A DNA stretch of 64,000 nucleotides from Chlorocebus sabaeus (GCF_047675955.1 NC_132910.1:90484923-90548922); one strand, 5' to 3'. Positions 36,431 through 47,923 are shown, counted from the stretch's first letter. Notes: generated by a model not told the origin, from the sequence alone. Translations and numbers: made by a program.

Positions 36431-36758
36431 AAAGTTACAATAATACTAGCTTTTAGACTAATCATTGGTTTTTGTTAATGTATTGGTCTCAAGTCATGTT
36501 GTAAACAAAAAGTGGAGTTACATACCATTGTTACAATAATACTAGCTTTTATAATTTCCCATGTATTTACCTTTACTTATCTTTATTTCTTTATACAGGT
36601 TCAGTTACTGTCTAGTGTCCTTTCAACTTGCAGGACTCCATTTAGCATTTCTTATAGGGCAGGTCTAGTGGTAATGAACTCCCTCAACTTTTGTTTATCT
36701 GGAAAGTCTTACCTCCTACTTCAATTTCGAAGGACAGTTTTTGCCAGATATGCGATTC

Positions 36759-37039
36759 TTTTTTTTTGTTTTTGACACGGAGTCTCACACTGTTGCCCAG
36801 GCTGGAGGGCAGTGGCACGATCTCAGCTCACTGGAAGCTCCACCTCCTGGATTCACGCCATTCTCCTGGAGTAGCAGGAACAACAGGTGCCTGCCACCAT
36901 GCCCGGATAATTTTTTGTATTTTTAGTAGAGATGGGGTTTCACTGTACCAACCAGGATGGTCTGGATCTCCTGACCTCGTGATCTACCCGCCTCGGCCTC
37001 CCAAAGTGCTGGGATTACGGGCATGAGCCACCGCGCCCT
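36759..37039 (-). mobile_element. AluY-like element in an antisense L1
   Basis: Target duplication gccagatatgcgattc (36743-36758) / gccagatatgggattc (37040-37055), one change. A short deletion in the left-middle part. Confidence 0.94.
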
Positions 37040-38356
37040 GCCAGATATGGGATTCTTGATTGACAGATTTTTTTTCTTTTACCACTTTGATTATATTAGC
37101 TCATTGTCTTCTGGCCTCCAAAGTTTTTGATAAGAAATCTGCTGATAATCTTATTGAGGATCATTTGTATGTGAAGAGTCATTTCTCTTTTGCTGCGTTC
37201 AAAATTCTCTTTTGATAGTTTGATTATAATGTATCTCAGTATGGGTTTCTTTGAGTTCATCCTACTTGAAGTTTATTGAACTTCTTAGATATTTATATTC
37301 ATGTTTTTCATCAAATATGGGAAGTTGTTGGTCATCATTTCTTCAAATACTCTCACCAGCCTTTTCTCTCTCTTCTCCTCTGTAATTATCACAATGTGTA
37401 TGTTGATCTGCTTGAGGTATCCCACAAGTTCCTTAGGCTCCTTTCACAATTCTTCAATCTCTTTTCTTTCTGTTCCTCAGACTCAATAATTTCCGTTATC
37501 CTTTCTTCAAGTTTTCTGATTCTTTCTTCTAACTGTTCAATGTGCCTTTGAATCCCTCTTGTGAATTTTTCATTTCAGTTATTGTACTTTTTAGCTCCAG
37601 AATTTCTTTTTGGTTTCTTTAAGGTTTCCTATCTGTTTTTGATATTTCCATTTTGTTCATACGTAATTTTCTTGACTTTAAATTCCTTTTGTTTTTTTGA
37701 GTCTCTTTAGGTTTCATTTGAATGGGTTACACTTTCCTGTTTCTTTGTATCCTTTGTGATATTTTTGTTGAAAACCAGACATTAGAATTTACTAATGTGT
37801 TAACTCTGGAAATCAGATTCTTCCTCTTCTCCAAAGTTTGCTGTTTTTGTTACTGTTTTTATTTTTATTTTTATTTTTTTGATTGTTGTAAGCCCTCTTT
37901 GCCTAGGATGAGCCTGAAGTATAAATCTAAGGCCTTCTCAGGTCTTTTCTGAGCCTGCACCATCCCCTAGGCATGCGCCATGACTTTCTGGTTTCCCTCA
38001 TATATGCAATTATGTTTTTGTCTGGCTCCCAAAAGGGGAAAATGAGAAAAATGAATGGGAGTGGAGAGGGAAGCACCAGCTCTTTAATTCTCCTGGAAGT
38101 CACTTCAACCAGATGAGGGGCTTGCAACAATAGAAGTGCAACAATGGCTAATGACTCTCTGCACCTCTGTGATCACAAGTAGCAGTTAGGAATCAGAGCT
38201 CAGATCTAATGTTTTGAGGACATTGTCCTTTTTGCCCCCCTAGCTCCTACAAGCTGTGTGCAAACCACTCTAGGAACATGGGCACAGCTGCCTGCCATGA
38301 GATTCGGTGGTAGAAGATGGTTAGCTGCTACTGTGCTAAGAGTGGAAATTGACCAA

Positions 38357-38655
38357 TTTTTTTTTTATTTTTTTGAGACAGAGTCTCGCTCTGTCACCCA
38401 GGCTGGAGTGCAGAGACATGATCTTGGCTCACTGCAACCTTTGCCTCCCAGATTCAAGTGGTTCTCTTGCCTCAGCCTCCAGAGTAGCTGGGACTATAGG
38501 CGTTCACCATCACGCCTGGCTAATTTTATATTTTTAGTAGTGACGGATTTTGCCATGTTGGCCATGCTGGTCTTGAACTCCAGACCTCAGGTGATCCACC
38601 CACCTCGACCTCCCAAAGTGCTAGGATTACAAGCATGAGCCACTGAATCCCACCT
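38357..38655 (-). mobile_element. Alu (full-length)
   Basis: Reversed Alu with left poly(T); forms the 3' end of the composite insertion. Confidence 0.93.
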
Positions 38656-38679
38656 CTTTTTCTTTCTTTTTTTTTTTTT

Positions 38680-39120
38680 TTTTGGTCTTAAAACAACATG
38701 CATTTATTTGGGTCACAATGCTATAGATTGGCTATTTGGGCTGGGCTCCTCTGGGCAATTCTTCTGGTCTCTGCTGGACTCACTCACGCATTTTTTCCCC
38801 AGTTGCTAGGTTGGCTAAGTGTTGGCTAGTCTAAGACAGATGGCTCACTGCTGCTCCACATAATCTCATCCCCCAATAGGCTAGCCCTGGTTTATTCTAT
38901 AGCAGCTGAGCAGGATCCCAAAAAAGCAAGTGGAAGCATGCAAGACCTCTTAAAGGTTACACTTAAAACAACCACATGATCACTTTCAGCACATTCCATT
39001 GGGCAAAACTTCATAACAAGGCTAGCTCAGACTCAGGGTTGAGGAAATAGATTCCACTCCTTAATGAGAAGAGTTACAGAGATACATTGCAAATGAATGA
39101 ATATAGGGAGAAACAAAGAA
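38680..39120 (-). mobile_element. MLT1-like LTR sequence
   Basis: Resembles reversed MLT1 (GGCTGGGCTCCTCTGGGC, then CTGCTGGACTCACTCA, then AGGCTAGC). Part of the composite 38357-39237 insertion. Confidence 0.6.
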
Positions 39121-39319
39121 CTGGAGACATTTCTGCAATCCTCTTCAAAGCATTAGCATATACATTTTGCCTTAGGCTTTATTTTTTAAGGGACTCAGGC
39201 AATGACAGTGTCTATTACACTAATTTTTTTTTTTAAAGAAATTGACCAAAATGAACCACAATGTACTGTCCAAGTCTTCCTCTCGAAGCTGCAAGTTTCA
39301 ATAAATTCTACAGTTCTAA

Positions 39320-39557
39320 AATACAGATGTTCCTTGACTTATGATGGAATTATATACCAGATAAATCCATCACAAGTTGAAAATATCTTAAGTCAAAAAC
39401 ACACTTTCGACATATTATTTTTAACTTACAACGGGTTTATCTGGGACATAACCTCACTGTAAGTTGAGAAGCATACTAAAATCTATAACATTTTTGGACT
39501 ATTGTAAAGTTGAAAAATCGTAAGTGAAACCATCATTAAGTCAGGTATTGTCTGTAC
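39320..39557. mobile_element. Tigger-type MITE with inverted termini
   Basis: The left end gacttatgatgg and right end ccatcattaagtc are inverted repeats, and gttgaaaat is mirrored inside. Short, no coding capacity. Confidence 0.75.
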
Positions 39558-40150
39558 ATAAGACAGACTCTGCCAGTGTAATTTTTGTCTAGGTAAGGAG
39601 ACAGATTTCTTGTGCTTCCTATTCTGCCATTTTCCTAGAATCCTCTATTTGTTTCATTTTCATTCATTCTATATCGATTAATATTAAACATCTAATATTG
39701 TGACTTTATATACTACTTTGGCTGAACTCTCATGTTTCTATTTTTTTGTTCTCATTGTGATTAATTTCTAAATAGTTTATAAATCCGCAATTGCAGTTGT
39801 GATTTTCTCCTTGACCCAGATTTAAGGCATTTTTCCCTTTAGCTTCCAATTAGATGAATTTCCTTTTATCTTTTTATCTAAAAAATTATTTTTAGGCTCT
39901 CTGTTAACAGAGTGTGTAACTTAAAATTGAGATTTTTTTGGTGTAAATCTTAAAAATCAATTTTTATAAATGTTTCCTGGTCACCAAAGGTAACATCTCT
40001 ATCTGCAAGTTATGAAGTTTAATATAGCTGTTAAATCTTGTATAGACACTTAGGTTCTTTTGAAAATTATTGTCTATTACTTCCCTGTTGAGGTTTCAAA
40101 TACAAAGAATGGTATATAATCAAACAATCTAAAGGTGAGGAGAAAGAGAA

Positions 40151-40596
40151 TGTGATGGTTAATACTGACTGTCAACTTGATTAGATTGAAGGATACAAAG
40201 TACTGATCCCTTGTGTATCTGTGAGGGTGCTGCCAAAGGAGTTTAACATTTGAGTCAGTGGGCTGGGAAAGACAGACCCACCCTTAATCTGGGTGGGCAC
40301 CATCTAGTCAGCTGCCAGCATGACCAGAATATAAAGCAGGCAGAAAAATGTGAAAAGATTAGACTGGCTTAGCCTCCCAGCCTATATATTTCTCCTGTGC
40401 TGGATGCTTTCTGTCCTCAAACATCAGATTCCAAGTTCTTCAGGAACTCAGATTGGTTTCCTTTCTTGCAGCTTGCAGATGGTATACTGCGGGACCTTGT
40501 GATGGTGTGAGTTAAAACTACTTAATAAACTCCCCTTTATATATAAATATATGTATCTATTCTATTAGTTCTTTCTCTCTAGAGAACCCTAATACA
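40151..40596 (+). repeat. 5' LTR of the HERV-L provirus (MLT2A-like)
   Basis: 446 bp starting TGTGATGGTTAATACTG and ending CCCTAATACA. It contains the ATATAAAGCAGGCAG promoter-like segment and an AATAAA near its 3' part. The MLT2A1/A2 assignment is from recalled consensus. Confidence 0.82.
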
Positions 40597-40601
40597 GATT
40601 T

Positions 40602-40615
40602 TGGTATCAGGAGTG
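40602..40615 (+). other. Primer-binding site, tRNA-Leu type
   Basis: TGGTATCAGGAGTG lies 5 bases after the 5' LTR and differs at one base from the complement of the tRNA-Leu 3' end including CCA. It confirms the ERV-L assignment. Confidence 0.82.
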
Positions 40616-40619
40616 ATTC

Positions 40620-41990
40620 TAGAAGAACAGAATATTAAAGATGGAGTTCTTTTGTTGGTTTTGGGGTTTCTGGAGTTGGCTGCTTAATATGATTAGACCC
40701 CAAAATGCTAAGGACTCTAATAGTATGGAGAACACTGATAGTCGTTGGCATGAACTTTTTAGAGAGTTATGAAAAATAAATGCATTTGACACTCCTGATT
40801 CATCACTTGTGAGAGGCAAGGAGTTTAGTGACTCTATATATAATACCTTTGACTGTATATGGAGAACCAAGGAACACAATTAAGTTGGTTGGTTGTTCCT
40901 AAGTTCACTGGACAAAGTGAATCCAAAAGGATTCTAACTCCTGGCTTCAGAAGCAGATACTGAGCCTCAAATCTGCTAAGATTGTCCTAAGTGAGGGTCT
41001 TATCTCCTGTAGAGAAAGAACTGAAATTGTGGAAAAACAGACACAAGCTCTTATCATGCAAGTAGCTGACCTGCAATGAAAGGTGCATGCACAGCCTCGC
41101 CAGGTGTCTACTGTTGAAGTGACAGCATCGATTGGAAAATAATGAGACACTGCAAGTTGGAATGGGGACGTGTGGGAGGACCCTGATGAAGTTGGGGACA
41201 CTAAGCTTGTAAACACTGATGAACTTTTTTTGCCAAAAGAAACAGCTTCCCCATCCCCAGTAGTGGCAACATCCCCTCCCTGACCCACACTGCCATCAGC
41301 CTTTCTACCTTTGTCGGAGGAGATAAACCCTACGCTGCCTAAGGCAACACTGATGACCTCCCCTGAGGCAGTTGCCAGGCAAGAATCTCTTCAGGAGCCA
41401 CCCCCAACACCCTTGTTTGCTTCCAGATCTATAACTAGACTAAAGTCCCGGCAGGCCCCTAAAGGTGAGGTTCAGAGTGTGACCCATGAGGAGGTGCGCT
41501 ATACTTGAAAATAACTGCTTGAGCTTTTTAATTTATATAAGCAGAAATCTGGAGAGCAGGCATGGGAATGGATATTAAGGGTGTGAGATAATGGTGGAAG
41601 GAACACAGAGTTGGATCAGGCTGAATTTATTGATTTGGGCCCACTAAGTGGGGATTCTGTATTTAATGTTGCAGCTCGGTGAGTTAAAAAAGGTTCTAAT
41701 AGTTTATTTGCTTGGTTAGCTGAAATACGGATTAAAAGATGGCCCACTATGAGCAAGCTGGAAATGCCTAATCTCTCTTGGTTTAATGTAGAGGAACGGA
41801 TCCAAAGGCTTAAGGATATTGGGATGGTGGAGTGGATTAGTCACTTTAGATATACTCATCCCAGCTGGGAGGGTCCAGAAGACAGACCCAGAACCCCTTG
41901 AATGAAGGGGAGGCTGGTCCCCTTGAGGAAGGACCCCACTACATTACCAACAATTTAGGCTGTTAATCTTTCTCCCATTCTTCCCCAAGG
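40620..41990 (+). pseudogene. HERV-L gag remnant
   Basis: Lies between the primer site and the protease. Short discontinuous frames (for example 41311-41508 and about 41690-41880) read as degraded Gag-like sequence; the stretch near 41760 is capsid-like only by position and context. Many stops and frame changes. Non-coding today. Confidence 0.6.
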
Positions 41991-41999
41991 AGACCTCCA

Positions 42000-42308
42000 G
42001 CCTTTTACCAGGGTAAAACTCTGCACTAGGGAAAGGGAAATGATCCAACATTTCGGGTACTACTGGACACTGGCTCTGAGCTGACGTTGATTCTAGGGGA
42101 CCCAAAATGTCATTGTGCTCCTCCAGTTAACATAGGAGCTTATAAAATTCAGGTAATTAATGAAGTTTTAGCTCAGGTCCAGCTGACAGTGTGTCCGATG
42201 GGTCCCCACACTCATCCTGTGGTAATTTTCCCAGTGCTAGAATGCATAATTGGCACAGGCATACTTAGCAGCTGGCAGAACCTCCCCCCGCATTGGCTCC
42301 CTGACTAG
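42000..42308 (+). pseudogene. HERV-L protease remnant
   Basis: One open stretch contains the retroviral aspartic protease signature LLDTGSELTLI, with the DTG triplet at 42066-42074. The frame closes at a TAG near 42306. It overlaps in another frame with the start of the reverse transcriptase region. Confidence 0.78.
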
Positions 42309-43130
42309 TAGAGTAAGGGCTATTATGGTGGAAAAGGCCAAATGGAAGCCATTAGAGCTGCCTCTACCTAGAAAAATAGTAAATCAAAAACAGTATCACA
42401 TCCCTGGAGGGGTTGCAGAGATTAGTGCCACCATCAAGGACTTGAAAGACGCAGGGGTGGTGATTCCCACTACATCCCTGTTCAACTCTCCCATTTGGCC
42501 TGTGCAAAAGACAGATAATCTTGGAGAATGACAGTGGATTATCTATCGTAAGCTTAACCAAGTGGTGACTCCAATTGCGTCTGCTGTATCAGATGTGGTT
42601 TCATTGCTTGAGCAAATTAACACATCTTCTGGTACCTGGTATGCAGCCATTGACTTAGCAAATGCCTTTTTCTCCATTCCTGTCCATAAGGCCCACCAGA
42701 AGCAATCTGCCTTCATCTGGCAAGTCCAACAATATACCTTTACTGTACTACCTCAGAGGTGTATCAACTCTCTGGCTGTGTCATAATCTTATTTGGAGAA
42801 ACCTTGATCTCTTTTTGCTTCCACAAGCTGCTGGTCCATTACATTGATGATATTATGCTGATCAGATCCAGTGAGCAAGAAGTAGCAAACACACTGGACT
42901 TACTGGTGACACAGAAGATGGAAAATAAATCTGACTAAAATTCAGGGACTTTCTACCTCAGTAAAATTTCTAGGGGTCCAGTAGTGTGGGTCCTGTCAAG
43001 ATGTTCCTTCTAAAGTGAAAGATAAATTGCTGCATTTGGCCCCTCCTACACCAAGAAAGAGGAACAACGCCTAGTGGGCCCATTTGGATTTTAGAGGCAA
43101 CACATTCCTCATTTCGGTGTGTTACTCTGG
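42250..43130 (+). pseudogene. HERV-L reverse transcriptase remnant
   Basis: The first open part (42250-42531) carries the N-terminal RT region and ends in an in-frame TGA at 42529-42531. The next (42562-42786) includes the YAAIDLANAFFSIPV palm motif. The catalytic YIDD box is at 42840-42851 in a shifted frame. Several frameshifts and stops make it inactive. Confidence 0.82.
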
Positions 43131-43139
43131 CCCATTTAC

Positions 43140-44030
43140 TGAGTGACCCAAAAGGCTGCCAGTTTTGAGTGGGGTCCAGGAGAAGGCTCTGCAATAGGTC
43201 CAGACTGCTGTGCAAGCTGCTCTGCCACTTGGGTCATATGACCCAGCAGATCCAATGGTGCTTGAGGTGTCAGTGACACCTCAAGGGATGCTGTTTGCAG
43301 CCTTTGGCAGGCCCCCATAGGGGAATCACAGAAGAGGCCTCTAGGATTTTGGAGCAAGGCCTGCCATATTCTGCAGATAACTACTCTCCTTTTGAGAGAC
43401 ATCCCTTGGCCTGTCACTAGGCTTTGGTGGAAACTGAACATTTGACTATGTGTCATCAAGTCACCATGCAACCTGAACTATCATGAACTGGGTGCTTTCT
43501 GACCCATCTAGCCGTAAAGTGGGTCATGCACAGCAGCATTCCGTCATCAAATAGAAGTGGTATATACGTGATCGGGCTCAAGCAGGTCTCGAAGGTACAA
43601 GTAAGTTACATGAGGAAGTGGCTCAAATGCCCATGGTCTCCACTCCTGCCACCCTGACTTCTCTCTCCCAGCCTGCACCAATGGCCTTATGGGGAGTTCC
43701 CTATGATCAGCTGACAGAGGAAGAAAAGACTAGGGCCTGGTTCACAGATGGTTCTGCACGATATGTAGGCACTACCCGAAAGTAGACAGCTACAGCACTA
43801 CAGCCCCTTTCTAGGACATCCCCTAAGGACAGCAGTGAAAGGCAATCTTCCCAGTGGGCAGAACTTTGAGCAGTGCACCTGACTGTGCACTTTGCATGGA
43901 AGGAGAAATGGCCAGATGTGCAATTATATACTGATTCATGGGCTGTAACTAATGATTTGGCTGGATGGTCAGGGACATGGAAGAAGCACAATTGGAAAAT
44001 TGGTGACAAAGAAATCTGAGAAAGAGGTAT
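43140..44030 (+). pseudogene. HERV-L connection and RNase H remnant
   Basis: The WFTDGSA word near 43737-43757 and LYTDSWAV near 43924-43947 match the first and a later acidic motif of retroviral RNase H. The first part (43140-43500) is the RT connection region with stops. Multiple frame breaks. Confidence 0.72.
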
Positions 44031-44149
44031 GTGGATGGATCTCTCTGAGTGGTCAAAAACCGTGAGGATATCTGTATCCCATGTGAGTGCTCACCAATGG
44101 GTGACCTCGGCAGAGGATTTTAATAATCAAGTGGATAGGATGAGCCCTT

Positions 44150-44880
44150 CTGTGCATATCACTCAGTCTCTTTCCCCAGTTACCCCGTCATTGCCCAATG
44201 GGCCCATGAACAAAGTGGCCATCGTGGCAGGGATGGAGGTTACATATGGGCTCAGGAACATGGACTTCCACTCACCAAGGCTGACCTGGCTACCGCCACT
44301 GCTCAGTGCCCAATTTGCCAGCAGCAGAGACCAATACTGAGCCCTCAATATGGCACCATTCCTTGGGGTGACCAGCCAGCTACCTGATGGCATGTTGATG
44401 ATACTGGACCTCTTTCATCATGGAAAGGGCAGAGGTTTGTCCTCACTGTACTAAACACTTATTCCAGATATGGGTTTGCCTATCCTGCATGCAATGCTTC
44501 TGCCAAGACTACTACTATCTGTGCACTCACAGAATGTCTTATCCACCGTCATGGTATTTCACACAGCATTGCCTCTGACCAAGGCACTCATTTTATGGCT
44601 AAAGAAGTGTGGCAGTGGGTTCATGCTCATGGAATTCACTGGTCTTACCATGTCCCCCATCATCCTGAAGCAGCTGGACTGATAGAACAAATGGCCTTTT
44701 AAAGTCACAATTACAACGTCAACCAGGTGACAACACTTTGCAGGGCTGGGGCAAAGTTCTCCAGAAGGCCATGTATGCCCTGAATCAGTGTCCAATATAT
44801 GGTATTATTTCTCTCATAGCCAGGATTCACAGGTCCAGGAATCAAGGGGTGGAAGTGGCACCACTCATCATCACCCTTAG
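44150..44880 (+). pseudogene. HERV-L integrase remnant
   Basis: Position and residual words support integrase: a zinc-finger-like His/Cys region with CPICQQQ in one frame near 44307-44328, and a core segment with ASDQGTHF near 44572-44595 followed by HHPEAAG near 44655-44675. No single frame spans it. Confidence 0.7.
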
Positions 44881-45230
44881 AGATCCACTAGCAAAATTTT
44901 TGCTTCCTGTTCCCACAACATTATATTCTGCTGGATTAGAGGTCTTAGTTTCAAAGGGAAGAACACTGCTGCCAGGAGATACAACAGCAATTCCATTAAA
45001 CAGGAAGATTGTCAACTGGACACTTGGGGCTCCTCCTACCTTTAAGTCAACAGTCTAAGAAGGGAGTTATAGTGTTGGCTGGGGTGACTGACCCAGACTA
45101 TCAAGATGAAATCAGTCTACCACTCCACAACGGAGGTAAGGAGGCATATGCATGGAACACAGGAGATCTATTAGGGCATCTCTCAGTATTACCATGCCCT
45201 GTGGTTGAAGTCAATGGGAAACTATAAGAG
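44880..45230 (+). pseudogene. HERV-L dUTPase-like region
   Basis: Downstream of integrase are two adjoining frames with SAGLEVLV and GVTDPDYQDEI. The second resembles dUTPase motif 3 (GVIDxDYxG). A dUTPase located after integrase is a known hallmark of the ERV-L lineage. It is split by a stop at about 45056 and so not functional. Confidence 0.75.
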
Positions 45231-45530
45231 TCCAGTCCAGGCAGGACTACAAATGGTCCAGACCCTTCAGGAATGAAGGTTGGGGTCACTCCACCAGGAA
45301 AAAAACCACAACCTGCTGAGGTGCTTGCTGAAGGCAAAGGGAACAAAATGGGTAGTAGAAGGCTAGTCATCCATACCAGCTACCACCAAGTGAACAGCTG
45401 CAGAAATGAAGACTGTAATTGTCCTGAGTATTTCCTTCTTCTTTTGTTAAAAACATGTTCATGCATATATACACTTGTACTAAGGAAATATCTTCATTTC
45501 ATTTCCTTTTCTTGAGACGGAGCCTCACTC

Positions 45531-45829
45531 TTTTTTTTTTTTTTTTTGAGATGGAGTCTCGCTCTGTTGCCTACGCTGGAGTCCAGTGGCAAGATCTCGG
45601 CTCACTGCAACCTCTGCCTCCTGGGATCAAGCGATTCTTCTGCCTCAGCCTCCCGAGTAGCTGGGATTACAGGCTTGCGCCACCATGCCTGGCTAATTTT
45701 TGTACTTTTAGTAGAGACGAGGTTTTACCATGTTGGCCAGGCTGGTCCTCAACTCCTGACCTCAAGTGATCCACCCAGCAGGGCCTCCCAAAGTGCTGGG
45801 ATTGCAGGCGTGAGCCACCATGTCCGGCC
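45531..45829 (-). mobile_element. Alu (full-length, inner copy)
   Basis: Complete reversed Alu with poly(T) at its left and a GTCCGGCC-type head at its right. Confidence 0.92.
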
Positions 45830-45889
45830 ATATTATTTTTGTGAAAATGTGTTCTGAGGTCTAAACATTCAGCTTACAAATCCCTTTTG

Positions 45890-46055
45890 CAACATGAGTG
45901 TTTGTAGAGTATGTAAGTGTCTTGAATGTGTGCATGTGAGTATATGAACGTGAATGTGTAAGCGCACAAGTGTAAGTGCATGAGTGTTAGTGTGTGCATG
46001 CATAGGAATGTGTGTAAATCTGGTTGTGAGAGTTTGACTGTGTGTGTGGGGAGGG
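45890..46055. repeat. Degenerate TG-rich alternating tract
   Basis: Rich in tgtg/tgca steps on the + strand with dispersed interruptions. Part of the foreign block inside the split Alu. Confidence 0.6.
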
Positions 46056-46469
46056 CTGCAAGTGCTGAGAGCTGTCAAGAATGAGGACTTTTATTTCTCC
46101 TTATCAATCTCTAGATCCTGCTTTATTTTATCCTCTCCTAAGTCTTATGCAAACTTAAGACAACTCAGGTTGAGACCCTCTATTACTGTCAAAAGCCATT
46201 ACTCGCCTCGGCCTCCCAAAGTGCTGGGATTACAGGTGTGAGCCACCGCGCCCAGTCTCATTTTATCACGTGATGTCAGATTTACTTCATATCAGCATTT
46301 AAGTATTGTTAACTTTATGTAATAGCATTTGGGTTGGGGACTGGTGTGTTTCCACTTGTACAAAGGATAGCTGTATTAGATGTAATTATGACCTTATTAT
46401 TGTCATTATTTGAAGATTATGAATGATCTCAGGAGATGTGTATGTGTTCAACTTGACAAGGGGTGGACT

Positions 46470-46861
46470 TGTGATGGTTAATACAGTCAACTTGATTGGA
46501 TTAAAAGATGCAAAGTACTGATCCTGAGTGTGTCTGTGAGAGTGTTACCAAAGGAGATTAACATTTGAGTCAGTAGGCTGGAAAAGGCAGACCCACCCTT
46601 AATCTAGGTGGGCACCATCTAATCAGCTGCCAGCACAACCAGAATATAAAGCAGGCAGAAAAACATGAAAAGACTAGATTGGCTTAGCCTCCCAGCCTAC
46701 AGCTTTCTCCCATGTTGGATGCTTCCCGTCCTCGAACATTGGACTCCAAGTTCTTCAGCTTTGAAATTCGACTGGCTTCCTTTCTCCTCAGCTTGCATAT
46801 GGCCTACTCTGGGACCTTGTGATCATGTGAGTTAATACTACTTAATAAACTCCTATTATAG

Positions 46862-46899
<38 letters not shown>

Positions 46900-46941
46900 C
46901 TCCTATTAGTTCTGTCCCTCTAGAGAACCTGGACTAATAAA
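46470..46941 (+). repeat. 3' LTR of the HERV-L provirus
   Basis: 472 bp, clearly the partner of the 5' LTR (same start, same ATATAAAGCAGGCAG core, same AATAAA). It is longer mainly because of a (GT)n run at about 46865-46898. It ends CTAATAAA where the 5' copy has CTAATACA. Confidence 0.85.
46864..46898 (+). repeat. (GT)n microsatellite in the 3' LTR
   Basis: A TG run in the 3' LTR where the 5' LTR has an AT-rich segment. Confidence 0.95.
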
Positions 46942-46946
46942 GAGAA

Positions 46947-47732
46947 CAAGATAGAGGAGGAAATTGTACTTTTTACATATATCAGAGGCCGATTGTACTT
47001 TTTACATATATCAAATATTTGCAAGTCTTGCTAATTCACAATTTGGGTTTATTAGCTAGAAGAATCTCACTACCACAGGTAGACTCATCTTCAGTTTATT
47101 GTCCAATACAGAAGGTCTGCCATCCTAGCTTCCTGTTTGCCTACAAGTGGGCAGAGTCATTTTTAATCTTTCTTACTGTGAACATACTTCAATTAATTTA
47201 GAATTCTTGAAGTCCAGGCCAAGCACCTCTAGGGTAATATTTAGCATTCTATTTTATCCAGGTGTTCACTAACGGTTCCATATTAACTTGCTTCTGCAGA
47301 TACAGTATAAATTCCTCATGGGCTAAAATCACACCTTATTTTGTATCTTCCCCTGTACCAACCACTAGCATAGTACTGAATACATAGTTCAAATGCTATT
47401 AACTCCACAATGATCTTAACTATGAAGATATGACTTGAAGAATTCTGAAACTCACTAAGCTAACCTATAAAAGGATACTAATTTGCTACTTATGTACTGA
47501 AATTAAAGCCCTAGTATGATGTTTGGGGTTGCCAAATACAGTGATATGGTAATTCGGTGGAGGCCAGCAAGGCCAATGCCATACTTCTCAGGGTAACTGG
47601 AATTGTGTCTTCAAAGGAGAAGTAATTCCCACTATCAACTGGGATACACAGGGTATCAGATTTGTGAGAAGAGCCCTTTTGTAGGCTCAAGGAGTGCCAG
47701 TGGCATTCAAGAAGGATGGAGGGAGAGAGGAT
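46947..47732. other. Non-repetitive intergenic sequence
   Basis: No gene or repeat recognised. It starts with a 19 bp direct repeat (attgtactttttacatatat) around 46963 and 46991. Confidence 0.55.
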
Positions 47733-47923
47733 TTTTGTCCCCAAGGGGCATCTGGCAACATTTTGAGACAGTTTTGGTTGGTGGTGGGGTGCTAATGGGA
47801 TTTACTGGGTAGAAGCCAGGGATGCTGATAAAATAAACATCCCACAATGCACAGGACAACCCTCCACAACAAAGAATTATCTAGCTTAGAATGTCAATAG
47901 TACCAAGGTTGAGAACCCTTTCT
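47733..47923 (+). mobile_element. MER5A-like hAT-Charlie MITE
   Basis: Contains GTGGGGTGCTAATGG, GAAGCCAGGGATGCTG, CACAATGCACAGGACA and ACAACAAAGAATTATC in MER5A order and ends GTTGAGAACCC. Confidence 0.8.

Larger units (their letters stand above)
35510..38344 (-). mobile_element. L1M 5' part, antisense, interrupted by an LTR and an AluY
   Basis: A continuation of 33410-35209 towards the L1 5' end (TAGTGGTAATGAACTCCCTC, GTTTGATTATAATGTATCTC). Resumes at 39238-39319 after the composite insertion. Confidence 0.72.
38357..39237 (-). mobile_element. Composite insertion: MLT1-like sequence plus 3' Alu, with 12 bp target duplication
   Basis: gaaattgaccaa occurs at 38345-38356 and 39238-39249 and the L1 host sequence reads through when the block between is removed. 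On the minus strand the block has MLT1-like sequence followed by a full Alu whose poly(A) abuts the left repeat, as if a longer RNA ending in an Alu was retrotransposed. Confidence 0.6.
45504..46256 (-). mobile_element. Split Alu carrying a second Alu and unrelated sequence
   Basis: An Alu 3'-end piece (45504-45530) and an Alu 5'-end piece (46203-46256) flank about 670 bp holding a complete second Alu (45531-45829) and about 370 bp of non-Alu, TG-rich sequence. Host HERV-L sequence on both sides shares a tcatttta-like duplication, so the outer Alu was the original insertion. Confidence 0.65.
40151..46941 (+). mobile_element. HERV-L (ERVL, class III) endogenous provirus, full-length but decayed
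   Basis: A 6.8 kb provirus bounded by two related LTRs and by the 5 bp duplication gagaa at 40146-40150 and 46942-46946. Just after the 5' LTR, TGGTATCAGGAGTG at 40602 matches the 3' end complement of tRNA-Leu, the primer that gives HERV-L its name. Order: gag-like remains, protease, reverse transcriptase, RNase H, integrase, a dUTPase-like region, a purine-rich tract (about 46457-46467) and the 3' LTR. No env is seen, as is typical of ERVL. All reading frames are broken by stops and frameshifts, so nothing is coding. A complex Alu-containing insertion (45504-46256) lies between the dUTPase region and the 3' LTR. Confidence 0.9.

Noticed and set aside
42087..45227. Open frames with retroviral words that might suggest an active virus gene
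   Set aside because: Every domain is broken by stops and frameshifts and lies between the LTRs of an old HERV-L.
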